A stretch of 64,000 nt of DNA from an uncultured Bacteroidales bacterium (GTDB taxonomy: Bacteria; Bacteroidota; Bacteroidia; Bacteroidales; F082), in contig ONJF01000009.1 of the NCBI GenBank assembly GCA_900318085.1, forward strand, positions 62,001 to 126,000, given 5' to 3'. Positions 41,758 through 49,777 of this stretch are shown piece by piece. The translations under genes were made by a program, and so were the position numbers. Positions within the stretch are counted from its first letter, which is position 1, and each line of letters opens with the position of its first letter. Under the pieces are notes generated by a model that ran no database searches, was not told the DNA's origin, and worked only from the letters and a program-made list of their open reading frames with translations.

Positions 41758-41849
41758 ACCCTCATGGCGGAGGCACATCCGCCATCTCCCAAGTGCGGAG
41801 ATGTATCCATGCAGCTTGGGAGATAGCGGGTCAAGCCCGCTATGAGGGT
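41758..41849. repeat. Composite palindrome (family F) between pta and ackA
   Basis: Outer ACCCTCATGG / CTATGAGGGT arms enclose hairpins GGCGGAGGCACATCCGCC and AGCGGGTCAAGCCCGCT with CTCCCAAG / CTTGGGAG arms between. Same plan as 28684-28772. Confidence 0.75.
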
Positions 41850-41868
41850 TAAAGGCGGGTTCTTGTCT

Positions 41869-42882
41869 TTATTTCTGTTTTTGTGCGATAGCCTGATTGC
41901 AAGTGATGGCGACCAATTTGTAAACGTCATCAATCGAGCAGCCGCGGCTGAGGTCGTTGCAGGGCTTGGCGAGGCCTTGCAGCACGGGACCGACGGCTTC
42001 GGCACCAGCCAGACGCTGGACGAGTTTGTATGCGATGTTGCCGACTTCGAGGCAGGGGAACACGAGGGTGTTGGCCTTGCCGGCGACATCACTGCCGGGA
42101 GCCTTGCTGGCACCCACCGAAGGCACGATGGCGGCATCGGCTTGCAACTCACCGTCGAGGACGAGGTCGGGACGACGCTCCTTGGCGATACGCGTGGCTT
42201 CGATGACCTTGTCGACCACCTCATGCTTGGCGCTGCCCTTTGTGGAGAAGCTCAGGATGGCGGTGACGGGGTCGATCTTGGCGATGGCCTTGGCGGTGTC
42301 GGCGGTGCAGATGGCGATTTCAGCCAGTTGCTCGGCCGTCGGCATGGGCGTGACGGCGCAGTCGGCAAAGACCATGCGGCCATTGGTGCCGTAGGGGCAT
42401 CCCTCGGGCAGGAACATCGTGAAGGCACCGCTGACGCAGGTCACACCAGGCACGGTCTTGATGATCTGCAGGGCGGGACGGAGCATGTCGCCGGTGGTGC
42501 TGCGGGCACCGCTGACGAGACCGTCGGCCTCACCAGCCTTGACCATGAGGATGCCGAGATACATGAAGTTCTGGGCCAGGTCGTCGGCTTGCTCGGGCGT
42601 CATGCCCTTGGCTTTACGCAGTTCGTAAAGCAGGTCGGCATATTTCTGCTTGTCGGGGTTGTTCTTCGGGTCGACGATGCGGGCCTTGCCGATGTTTTGG
42701 AGACCGAACTCGGCAGTCATCTCTTTGATCTTCTCGGCGGGACCGATGAGGATGATGTCGGCGACACCGTCAGCCAAAAGACGGTCGGCGGCTTTCAGGG
42801 TGCGGGGCTCGTCGCCCTCGGGGAGCACAATGCGCTGTTTGTTAGCTTGGGCATTGGCAATAATTTCTTGCATTAAATCCAT
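41869..42882 (-). CDS. pta: Phosphate acetyltransferase
   Basis: Converts acetyl-CoA and phosphate to acetyl phosphate for AckA. The 337 residues are the short, single-domain Pta form (no N-terminal DRTGG module): IVLPEGDEPRTLKAADRL at the start, DGLVSGARSTTGDMLRPALQ, and SFSTKGSAKHEVV with the conserved Ser/Lys/His. First gene of pta-ackA, preceded by a TAACTTTGC box at 42941-42949. An internal start at MQEII (42873) would shorten it by three residues. Confidence 0.97.
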   Translation of the reverse strand: MDLMQEIIANAQANKQRIVLPEGDEPRTLKAADRLLADGVADIILIGPAEKIKEMTAEFGLQNIGKARIVDPKNNPDKQKYADLLYELRKAKGMTPEQADDLAQNFMYLGILMVKAGEADGLVSGARSTTGDMLRPALQIIKTVPGVTCVSGAFTMFLPEGCPYGTNGRMVFADCAVTPMPTAEQLAEIAICTADTAKAIAKIDPVTAILSFSTKGSAKHEVVDKVIEATRIAKERRPDLVLDGELQADAAIVPSVGASKAPGSDVAGKANTLVFPCLEVGNIAYKLVQRLAGAEAVGPVLQGLAKPCNDLSRGCSIDDVYKLVAITCNQAIAQKQK

Positions 42883-42940
42883 GTTGCTATGTTTAATTGT
42901 TGATTGATTATTGTTGAATTGTTCATTTCTAGATAAGACT

Positions 42941-42949
42941 GCAAAGTTA
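42941..42949 (-). promoter_or_regulatory. -7 promoter box for pta-ackA
   Basis: Minus-strand TAACTTTGC, an exact consensus match, about 60 bases before the pta ATG. Confidence 0.6.
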
Positions 42950-42982
42950 GTAAGTTTTTGTGTCGGTTTGCAAATAATCCAT

Positions 42983-42991
42983 TATTTTTGC
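42983..42991 (+). promoter_or_regulatory. -7 promoter box for the DUF4271-hemD run
   Basis: TATTTTTGC, an exact consensus match, 21 bases before the ATG at 43012. Confidence 0.65.
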
Positions 42992-43011
42992 AGCGGAAAA
43001 AATGACCTTTC

Positions 43012-43854
43012 ATGCCGCAGTATACCGACATATTCTACACGCCTCCCTTTGTAGATAAGGTTCAACCTGTTGACACGCTGCAAGTTGCTGACACTTTGCA
43101 GGCTGTTGACAGCGTGGCGCTCGATAGTGTTGTGCCTAGTTTTATCACATCGGGATTCCAAGGCTCGCTTATACCGCTGCCGAGGATGTCGTATGAGGTA
43201 CTTCAGGGATGGAACTTGGCGTTGTTGGGTGTTTTGTTGTTACTCATCGTGCTCAACAAGCAGCTCTATCCCCGCCAGTTCCGTCAGGTGTTGAGCGTGC
43301 CGGGAGGGGTGGCGCACACCAACCAACTGCTCAGGGAATGGAACCCGCAACGCAGTTTCCTCTGTGTGTCGTTCATGTTGGGCTATATTCTCCTCATTGC
43401 GCTCTTCGTTCAGAAGAGTTGCGTGGTGCTCTCGCACGATGTGTCCACCTATAATGTGATGCGTGTCTTTGGCATCATCTGCGCGGCCATGACGGGATGG
43501 GTGCTACTTCGGTTTGCCATCCTGCATATCGTCAATTGGCTTTTCGACACCCATGAGACAGTCGACCGACAGATGACGGTTCAATTCTCAGTGTCCATTT
43601 TTACCCTTATCATCATGGTCCCATTGATGTTGTTGCTGCTCTACAACCCCTCAAAATACTTCGTATGGGCTGGCGTTGGCGTGTTGGGTCTGGCGGCAAT
43701 TGTGCGGCTTGTTATCGGGGTGATTGAAACGAGAGTTTCAACAAAGATACCTGCGTTTTATATTTTTTTGTATTTTTGCGCCCTCGAAATCGCACCCGTT
43801 GCAACGCTCGTGACCGCAGGCTGGCGATACTTTAGTCAGGGAACTGTATTTTAA
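43012..43854 (+). CDS. DUF4271 membrane protein
   Basis: 280 residues with an N-terminal repetitive stretch (VQPVDTLQVADTLQAVDSV) outside the membrane and five to six membrane segments, among them LALLGVLLLLIVLNKQLYP, FMLGYILLIALFVQ, FSVSIFTLIIMVPLMLLLLY and FVWAGVGVLGLAAIVRLVIG. DUF4271 is a Bacteroidetes family almost always next to hemD, as here (65 bases apart). Function unknown; its genomic link points to heme or to cell-envelope upkeep, but this is inference. Confidence 0.85.
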   Translation: MPQYTDIFYTPPFVDKVQPVDTLQVADTLQAVDSVALDSVVPSFITSGFQGSLIPLPRMSYEVLQGWNLALLGVLLLLIVLNKQLYPRQFRQVLSVPGGVAHTNQLLREWNPQRSFLCVSFMLGYILLIALFVQKSCVVLSHDVSTYNVMRVFGIICAAMTGWVLLRFAILHIVNWLFDTHETVDRQMTVQFSVSIFTLIIMVPLMLLLLYNPSKYFVWAGVGVLGLAAIVRLVIGVIETRVSTKIPAFYIFLYFCALEIAPVATLVTAGWRYFSQGTVF

Positions 43855-43919
43855 TGAGTTATACAATTCAGAGGTGGGAAAAATTGAGTGTTTTTAGTTC
43901 TTAAAAAAGAAGAAAAAAG

Positions 43920-44684
43920 ATGAAGATTAAGTCGATTTTGGTGTCGCAGCCCAAGCCTGCAGACATTTCGAAAACCCCCTTTGCCGACATGATGAAGAAA
44001 TATGGCGTGAATTTCACATTCGAGAAGTTCATCAAGCTTGACGATGTCACGGCAAGCGAGCTCCGCCAAGAACACATCAAACTTCCGGAATATACAGCCA
44101 TCATCCTCACCAGCCGCAATGCCATCGACCATTTCTTCCGCGTTGCCAAGGAAATGCGATATACTGTCCCCGAAACTTTGAAGTATTTCTGCATCAACGA
44201 GTCGACCGCCTACTATCTGCAACGTTATGTGCAATACCGCAAGCGCAAGGTTTTCTACGGCAACCAGACTTTGAACGACCTCATCGACATCATGAAGAAG
44301 CACAAGGACGAGAAGTACCTTTACTGCTGCTCTGACATCAGTTCAGATGCCACCATCGACCTGCTGACTGCCGCCAAGCTCAACTTCACCAAGGCCGTGA
44401 TATTCCGCACCGTGCCTGCCGACCTGAAGAATGTGGTGAAGATTAATGACTATGACATGTTGGTCTTCTTCAGCCCCATGGGCATCCAGTCGCTGAAAGA
44501 GAACTTCCCCGATTTCCAACAAGGTGATGTGGCCATCGGTGGTTTCGGTGATGCCACATGCCAAGCCATTGTCGATGCTGGCTTCACGCTCAGTTTCCGC
44601 GCTCCCACGCAAACAGCCCCTTCCATAACCATGGCCATCGAGGAATATGTGGCTGCCGAAAACAAAAAGACCAAGAAGAAATAA
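43920..44684 (+). CDS. hemD: Uroporphyrinogen-III synthase
   Basis: Closes hydroxymethylbilane to uroporphyrinogen III in heme synthesis. The 254 residues show the two-domain HemD pattern: VSQPKPADISKTPFADMM near the N terminus, YTAIILTSRNAIDHFFRV, YCCSDISSDATIDLL between domains, and the C-terminal FFSPMGIQSLKENFPDF. HemD sequences diverge strongly, but the Bacteroidetes context (DUF4271 - hemD - rnpA - yidD) supports the call. It ends with a Lys-rich tail (NKKTKKK). Confidence 0.88.
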   Translation: MKIKSILVSQPKPADISKTPFADMMKKYGVNFTFEKFIKLDDVTASELRQEHIKLPEYTAIILTSRNAIDHFFRVAKEMRYTVPETLKYFCINESTAYYLQRYVQYRKRKVFYGNQTLNDLIDIMKKHKDEKYLYCCSDISSDATIDLLTAAKLNFTKAVIFRTVPADLKNVVKINDYDMLVFFSPMGIQSLKENFPDFQQGDVAIGGFGDATCQAIVDAGFTLSFRAPTQTAPSITMAIEEYVAAENKKTKKK

Positions 44685-44714
44685 AACGCGTTGCCAACCA
44701 AATCGTTTTGCTCT

Positions 44715-45125
44715 ATGGTCGCCCCCGAAGGTTTACCGAAATACGAGCGCATTTGCAAGGAAAACGACATCCAGGCGCTCTTCGACCGAGGTTCGGGCAT
44801 TTCAGTCTATCCTTATCGGGCCATTTACCTCTTCCGTCACGACGATAGTCGACCGCCAACGGTCCGTCTATTGGTCTCGGTGTCGAAAAAACGCTTCCAT
44901 CATGCTTTCAAGCGTAATCGCGTGAAACGCCTTATCCGTGAGGCTTGGCGCAAGAACAAGTCGGCCCTTTATGAAATCTGCCAAAGGGATAATATTTCCG
45001 CTGATGTTGCGTTAGTCTATACGGCTACGGTCATCCATAACTACGAAGAGATGCTCAAGAAGACTGAAAAAGTCGTTCTGGAAATTGCCAAGACCTATGA
45101 AAAACATTGCAAAACTACCCGCTAA
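44715..45125 (+). CDS. rnpA: Ribonuclease P protein component
   Basis: Protein subunit that helps RNase P RNA mature tRNA 5' ends. From the ATG at 44715 it is 136 residues; a TTG at 44691 is less likely. The RNR signature is clear in [19 protein letters not shown], preceded by [11 protein letters not shown]. It lies 30 bases after hemD, and its end overlaps yidD by 29 bases, a standard arrangement for rnpA-yidD. The usual neighbour rpmH (L34) is not here. Confidence 0.93.
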   Translation: MVAPEGLPKYERICKENDIQALFDRGSGISVYPYRAIYLFRHDDSRPPTVRLLVSVSKKRFHHAFKRNRVKRLIREAWRKNKSALYEICQRDNISADVALVYTATVIHNYEEMLKKTEKVVLEIAKTYEKHCKTTR

Positions 45126-45327
45126 GTTCCTGATCCTCTTGATTCGGATTTATCAGGTGACATTGTCGCCTTTCATTGGCAACAGCTGTCGCTATACGCC
45201 CACCTGTTCCAACTACGGCATCGAGGCCATCGAGAAATACGGTTTCTTCAAGGGTGGCTGGCTCACCTTCAAACGCATCCTCTCGTGCAACCCTTGGGGC
45301 GGTAGCGGCTATGACCCAGTCCCGTAG
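45097..45327 (+). CDS. yidD: Membrane protein insertion efficiency factor YidD
   Basis: Small membrane-associated protein thought to help YidC-mediated insertion. From the ATG at 45097 (inside rnpA) it is 76 residues with the family core [23 protein letters not shown], written here in part, and the C-terminal [15 protein letters not shown]. The stop codon comes from the sequence CCCGTAGGGG that leads into a family A palindrome, so the C terminus is cut at the repeat boundary; most YidD proteins end soon after this point, so function is probably kept. Confidence 0.93.
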   Translation: MKNIAKLPAKFLILLIRIYQVTLSPFIGNSCRYTPTCSNYGIEAIEKYGFFKGGWLTFKRILSCNPWGGSGYDPVP

Positions 45328-45329
45328 GG

Positions 45330-45457
45330 GATTCCCTTCGGGAATGGAGGAGGGACAAGTCTATATTGCGGCGGCAATAGAAGCCAAAGGGTTGGATGTT
45401 GTTTGAAGCTGCCGCGAAAACGAAAAAAAAGAGTACTCCATTCCCGAAGGGAAACTC
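45330..45457. repeat. Nested long palindrome, family A, copy 7
   Basis: GATTCCCTTCGGGAATGGAG ... CTCCATTCCCGAAGGGAAACTC with inner GCGGCGGC and GCTGCCGC (degenerate). Lies between yidD and the S41 protease gene, immediately after the yidD stop. Confidence 0.85.
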
Positions 45458-45483
45458 TTGATACGAATAATAAATAATTGAAA

Positions 45484-47136
45484 ATGAAAAAGATACAAAT
45501 TATTACCTTCATCCTCGCTCTGCTCCTTCCCCTTGGACTCCTTGCCCAAGAAAAGCAGAACAACTTCGAAATCGCCAAGAGCATTGACATCTACAACAGC
45601 CTTCTGCGCGAACTCAACCTCAACTATGTTGACGAAATCAACCCAGGCGAACTCAATGAGACTGCCATCAAGGCCATGCTCGACGAACTCGACCCTTACA
45701 CGGTCTTTATTCCCGAGTCGGACATTGAGAACGCCAAGTTCATGACCACGGGCGAATATGGCGGCATTGGCGCCCTCATCCAATATGACGGCGAGCTGAC
45801 CCGCTTTTCCGACCCTTACGAAGGCTGGCCTGCACAGAAGGCCGGAATCATTGCCGGCGATGCCATCCTCGAGGTGAATGGCGTTGACTGCAAGAAGAAA
45901 AACACCCAAGAGGTCAGCAACTTGCTGAAGGGACAACCAGGTACCGAGGTGAAACTCAAAATCAAGCGCTATGGGGAAGACAAACCGCTGGAGATGACCT
46001 TGAAGCGCGAGAAGGTGAAGATTGACAATATACCTTATTATAAGGTGTTCGACAACGGAGTTGCCTATCTTGCGTTGAGTGGCTTCACCCGTGACGCAGG
46101 TAAGGAAGTAAAGGATAAACTGTTGGAAATGAAGAAGAACCATACGCTGAAAGGCTTTGTTCTCGACTTGCGCGGCAACGGCGGCGGCCTGATGAACGAG
46201 GCGGTCGACATCGTCAACTTGTTTATCCCCAAAGCCAAAGCGGTGGTGTCGATGAAAGGTAAGGCCGCCAATGCCAACAGCATTCATCCTACCACCAACG
46301 ACCCTGTCGACTTGGAGATTCCCTTGGCCATCCTCGTCGATGGCAACAGCGCCTCGGCTAGCGAGATTGTGGCAGGTGCCATCCAAGACTACGACCGTGG
46401 CGTCATCATTGGACAAAGGACTTTCGGCAAAGGGTTGGTGCAGAACATCCTGCCGTTGAGCTACAACACACAGATGAAAGTCACTGTCGCACATTATTAC
46501 ATCCCCAGCGGCCGCTGCATCCAGGAGATTGACTATTCGCATAAGAAAGACACCACGCAAACGAAGAATGACACTCTCGGCAAGCCTTTCAAGACCCTCG
46601 GCGGACGCACCGTCTATGAAGGCCATGGTATTATGCCCGATGTGAAAGTGAAACGCGATGCTTATGCCACGGTGACTGCCTATCTCTTCGCCAAGAACTA
46701 TATCTTTGACTACGCCAATAAGTTCCACCACGAGCACAAGAGCATCGCTCCTGCCGAGTCGTTCCAGATTGACGAGGCCACTTATCAGGACTTCATGAAG
46801 TTCGTGAAAGACAAGAAGTTTGCCTATACCACCGAGAGCGAAAAAGCCATTGAGAAGTTGAAGAAGACTGCCAAGGAGGAAGGCTATCTCGACAAGATCA
46901 AGCCTCAAATCGAACTGTTGGAAAAGAATCTTGCTGCCGAGAAGGAAAATGATCTGATCAGCAACCGCAAAGATATCGAAGAGTTATTACGCTCCGAGAT
47001 TGTGGGCCGTTATTATTACCAAAAAGGCCGTATCATCGCATCGCTTAACGACGATCCTGACTTGAAGCGCGCCTTTGAGATTCTGCTCAACACCAACGGC
47101 AAGGATGAATACCATAGCATCTTGAGCGGCAAGTAA
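45484..47136 (+). CDS. C-terminal processing peptidase (S41) CtpA-like
   Basis: Exported serine protease of 550 residues from the ATG at 45484. A signal peptide (MKKIQIITFILALLLPLGLLAQ) is followed by a PDZ domain (about 85-170: GEYGGIGALIQYDGE, AGIIAGDAILEVNG). The S41 core carries the catalytic serine in DGNSASASEIV and the lysine in QRTFGKGLVQ. The last 150 residues form the Bacteroidetes C-terminal helical extension. It trims periplasmic or T9SS-linked proteins; the exact substrate is unknown. Its stop overlaps the next start (TAATG), so the O-antigen ligase-like gene is co-translated. Confidence 0.92.
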   Translation: MKKIQIITFILALLLPLGLLAQEKQNNFEIAKSIDIYNSLLRELNLNYVDEINPGELNETAIKAMLDELDPYTVFIPESDIENAKFMTTGEYGGIGALIQYDGELTRFSDPYEGWPAQKAGIIAGDAILEVNGVDCKKKNTQEVSNLLKGQPGTEVKLKIKRYGEDKPLEMTLKREKVKIDNIPYYKVFDNGVAYLALSGFTRDAGKEVKDKLLEMKKNHTLKGFVLDLRGNGGGLMNEAVDIVNLFIPKAKAVVSMKGKAANANSIHPTTNDPVDLEIPLAILVDGNSASASEIVAGAIQDYDRGVIIGQRTFGKGLVQNILPLSYNTQMKVTVAHYYIPSGRCIQEIDYSHKKDTTQTKNDTLGKPFKTLGGRTVYEGHGIMPDVKVKRDAYATVTAYLFAKNYIFDYANKFHHEHKSIAPAESFQIDEATYQDFMKFVKDKKFAYTTESEKAIEKLKKTAKEEGYLDKIKPQIELLEKNLAAEKENDLISNRKDIEELLRSEIVGRYYYQKGRIIASLNDDPDLKRAFEILLNTNGKDEYHSILSGK

Positions 47137-48770
47137 TGACCTCCAAGGCTTCCATACGACCCTATGTCAACCAAGCCTATCTTCTAGGCCTGTTGATGGT
47201 GGCCGTGGGACTCACCCTCTCGCCCTTCCTCATGGGCATGTCGCAGTTTTGGCTGGCTCTCGTCTGGCTTGTTGATGCCCTTACTCCCCCTTTTAAGGGG
47301 GTCGGGGGAATTAAAACAAAACTCTCCCGTTTTTGGCACAACAAAGCCGCCGTCCTTCTGGTAGCCTTTTATCTTATGCATGTTGTGGGTCTATTGTGGA
47401 CCTCCGATTTCGAGTATGCCCTTAAGGATTTGCGTGTCAAGCTACCTATTTTGGTCATGCCTTTCGTCCTTTCGAGCATGTTACCGTTGGACCGCAAGCG
47501 TTTCGATTTCGTGATGCTCGTCTATGTGCTTTCGGTCTTCATTGCCACCTTGTTCAGCAGTGTGTCCTATTGGAGACATGACTACGAAGATGTCCGTGAA
47601 ATCTCGCATTTCATCAGTCACATCCGCTTCTGCCTCAACATCGTATTCAGCATGGCCGTCATCGGCTATTATATTTTCAAGATGCGCGTTCCGAGGGGGA
47701 ATGGCGTTCCTGCTTTTGGGGTGAAAGTGGCTGTGAATCAGTTTTTGATGTGGTTCATTTGGCTGTGGCTCGCTTATCAGATCTACATCTTCGAATCGCT
47801 GACTGGCTATGTGATTTTGGCAGCGGTTGTCCTTGTTTCGGCCGTCTATGCCTTCTTGCGTTGGCAAAAAGCTTGGGGTTGGCGCATTGCCATCGCCGCC
47901 TTGTTAGTGGCTGTGGTCGTCACGGGGGCTCTCGTTGTGTGGCACGAAATGAAGCCCTTGTTGAAGGTTGAGCCCGTTGACTTCGCCACCTTGGAGAAGA
48001 AGACGGCCCAAGGCAACGACTATTGGCACGATACCATACACAACCCCGTGGAAGACGGGAAATATGTCGGGCTTTACTACTGTCGCAAGGAACTACAGGA
48101 GGCATGGCAGCAGCGTAGTGCGCTTCCTTTGAACGATTCGGCTGGTGTGATGTTAGAGCCTACATTGGCCCGTTATCTCACCTCGAAAGGTCTGCGCAAG
48201 GACGCGCAAGGTGTCATGGTCTTGACCGACGAGGATATCCATAACATCGAGCAGGGGGTGGCCAACTACAACAACTGGCAACATCCCGGCCTGCGGGCCC
48301 GTCTCTCGTCGACCTTGTTTGAGTACGGCCTTTATCGCAAATACAACAACCCTAACGGAGGCTCGCTCTCGCAGCGTGTCGAGTTCACGAGGGCTTCGCT
48401 GCACCTCATAGGTCAGCATCCGTGGTTCGGTGTGGGTACGGGTGATGTGCCACAGGCATTCAGTCAAGCCTATGATGAGATTCATTCGCCTTTGCAGGAG
48501 GAGTATCGCTTTCGCGCACATAATCAATACTTGGCCATTGCCGTGGCCTTTGGCCTTGTAGGCTTGGCGTTTTTCCTCTTTGTGCTGTTCTATCCTTGGT
48601 TTGCTTCTCGAAAAAACCATACGTATTTATACTTGGTGTTTTTCTGCATCATGTTACTCTCGATGTTCCCCGAAGACACCCTTGAGACCCAAGCGGGTGC
48701 CACCCTGTTTGCCTTCTTTATGGCCTTGTTGCTATTTGCCAAGCCTCAAAGAAGTGTGGATTTCAATTAA
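47136..48770 (+). CDS. O-antigen ligase-like (Wzy_C) membrane protein with in-frame repeat
   Basis: 544 residues with about ten membrane segments and a large periplasmic loop (about 285-430) containing RVEFTRASLHLIGQHPWFGVGTGD and HNQYLAIAVAFGLVGLAFF, the motif region of the O-antigen ligase/polymerase family. It probably joins or polymerises surface glycans in the periplasm. Oddity: residues about 50-59 (TPPFKGVGGI) between the first helices are encoded by CTCCCCCTTTTAAGGGGGTC at 47284-47303, a short palindromic element common outside genes, here in frame. It overlaps the ctpA stop by one base. Confidence 0.85.
   Translation: MTSKASIRPYVNQAYLLGLLMVAVGLTLSPFLMGMSQFWLALVWLVDALTPPFKGVGGIKTKLSRFWHNKAAVLLVAFYLMHVVGLLWTSDFEYALKDLRVKLPILVMPFVLSSMLPLDRKRFDFVMLVYVLSVFIATLFSSVSYWRHDYEDVREISHFISHIRFCLNIVFSMAVIGYYIFKMRVPRGNGVPAFGVKVAVNQFLMWFIWLWLAYQIYIFESLTGYVILAAVVLVSAVYAFLRWQKAWGWRIAIAALLVAVVVTGALVVWHEMKPLLKVEPVDFATLEKKTAQGNDYWHDTIHNPVEDGKYVGLYYCRKELQEAWQQRSALPLNDSAGVMLEPTLARYLTSKGLRKDAQGVMVLTDEDIHNIEQGVANYNNWQHPGLRARLSSTLFEYGLYRKYNNPNGGSLSQRVEFTRASLHLIGQHPWFGVGTGDVPQAFSQAYDEIHSPLQEEYRFRAHNQYLAIAVAFGLVGLAFFLFVLFYPWFASRKNHTYLYLVFFCIMLLSMFPEDTLETQAGATLFAFFMALLLFAKPQRSVDFN
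47284..47312. repeat. CCCCCTT/AAGGGGG palindromic element inside the O-antigen ligase gene
   Basis: CCCCCTT (47286-47292) pairs with AAGGGGG (47295-47301), followed by TCGGGGGAATT, a second copy of the right arm. Translated as TPPFKGVGGI. Confidence 0.65.
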
Positions 48771-48785
48771 TAAGGTTTTTTTCCT

Positions 48786-48794
48786 TATCTTTGC
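48786..48794 (+). promoter_or_regulatory. -7 promoter box for cdd
   Basis: TATCTTTGC, an exact consensus match. The likely start site is about 5-8 bases downstream, which makes the ATG at 48823 a better start than 48805. Confidence 0.65.
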
Positions 48795-48822
48795 AGCATC
48801 ATGAATGAAAAATGATGCCATC

Positions 48823-49308
48823 ATGAAAAAAGAACGCTTTATTTGCCCTTACACTGTTTACGATCATCTTGAGGAACTCGACCCGAGCGATGCTGAATTG
48901 TTGCGGCTTGCCCACGAGGCGGCTCGCAATGCATACGCGCCCTATTCCAAGTTCAATGTGGGTGCTGCGGTGCGTTTGGCCAACGGCGAGGTCGTGACGG
49001 GCAACAATATCGAGAATGCTGCCTATCCCAGTGGTTTGTGTGCCGAGCGTGTGGCGATGTTCGCAGCCATGGCCAAGTTTCCCAATGTGCCTTTCGCAGC
49101 CTTGGCCGTGACTGCTTATTCGGCCAGCAAAACCATTGATGAGCCTGTTGCCCCTTGCGGTGCCTGCCGTCAGGTGATGGTGGAGGTGGAGCAGTTGTCG
49201 AAGCAGCCGCTGCGTGTGCTATGCCAAGGTGAGACGGGTCCCGTCTTTGCCTTCGATGGCATCGAGTCGTTGATGCCATTTATCTTTTTGGATAAGTTCC
49301 TTGGTTAG
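48823..49308 (+). CDS. cdd: Cytidine deaminase
   Basis: Homotetrameric-type zinc enzyme converting cytidine or deoxycytidine to uridine. From 48823 the 161-residue protein has AYAPYSKFNVGAAV, the substrate-binding NIENAAYPSGLCAERVA (catalytic Glu and the first zinc cysteine) and APCGACRQVM with the other two zinc cysteines. It is longer than the 130-residue Bacillus form by N-terminal residues. Its TAG overlaps the stop of the convergent gtrA gene by two bases. Confidence 0.95.
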   Translation: MKKERFICPYTVYDHLEELDPSDAELLRLAHEAARNAYAPYSKFNVGAAVRLANGEVVTGNNIENAAYPSGLCAERVAMFAAMAKFPNVPFAALAVTAYSASKTIDEPVAPCGACRQVMVEVEQLSKQPLRVLCQGETGPVFAFDGIESLMPFIFLDKFLG

Positions 49309-49715
49309 GCAAATGTAAACAGCAGATTTCCGAAGAAATTCCACAGTGTGGAGGCGCCCACGGCAAACACCTTGCTGAGGTAGAAGTTCCATTTCAGCTT
49401 GCCGTTGAGCAGATAGACTGTCAGCGTGTCGATGCCCAAGCCGATGAGCGCAATGACAAAATATTTGAGGTATTCCACCCCGATTTGTGGGTTGGTGCTC
49501 TGGAAGGTCCACACCCGGTTGAGGATGTAGTTGGTGGTGGCGGCAAAGACGAACCCTAGGATGTTGCTCAAATACTTGTTCCACTTGAACCATTCCTTGC
49601 AGACATAGGTGACGCCGAAGTTGACGAATACGCCTGACAGGCCAACCACGCCGAATTTCAGGAACTTCAGCAGAAACTCACGGGTCAGTTCTATTTTTAG
49701 GGGCAAGGGGACCAT
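49305..49715 (-). CDS. GtrA-family membrane protein
   Basis: 136 residues from the ATG at 49715. Four membrane segments typical of GtrA/DPMS accessory proteins: FLKFGVVGLSGVFVNFGVTYV, NILGFVFAATTNYILNRVWTF with the conserved NYxLNRxWTF motif, YLKYFVIALIGLGIDTLTVYL and VFAVGASTLWNFFGNLLFTF. It probably flips or presents a prenyl-linked sugar for surface glycosylation. A TATTTTTGC box at 49734-49742 (minus) supports the chosen start; the gene is divergent from queA and convergent with cdd. Confidence 0.9.
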   Translation of the reverse strand: MVPLPLKIELTREFLLKFLKFGVVGLSGVFVNFGVTYVCKEWFKWNKYLSNILGFVFAATTNYILNRVWTFQSTNPQIGVEYLKYFVIALIGLGIDTLTVYLLNGKLKWNFYLSKVFAVGASTLWNFFGNLLFTFA

Positions 49716-49733
49716 CTCTTTTGCTTTAACGGC

Positions 49734-49742
49734 GCAAAAATA
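49734..49742 (-). promoter_or_regulatory. -7 promoter box for gtrA-like gene
   Basis: Minus-strand TATTTTTGC, an exact consensus match, 19 bases upstream of the ATG at 49715. Confidence 0.65.
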
Positions 49743-49754
49743 GGAATAAATCCC

Positions 49755-49763
49755 TACTTTTGC
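49755..49763 (+). promoter_or_regulatory. -7 promoter box for queA
   Basis: TACTTTTGC, an exact consensus match, 15 bases before the ATG at 49778. It overlaps an in-frame TTG at 49760, ruling that out as a start. Confidence 0.65.
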
Positions 49764-49777
49764 GCAAAATTTCAACG

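Noticed and set aside
45361..46908. 515-codon open frame on the minus strand opposite the S41 protease
   Set aside because: Antisense shadow of a clearly coding gene; it also runs into repeat DNA.
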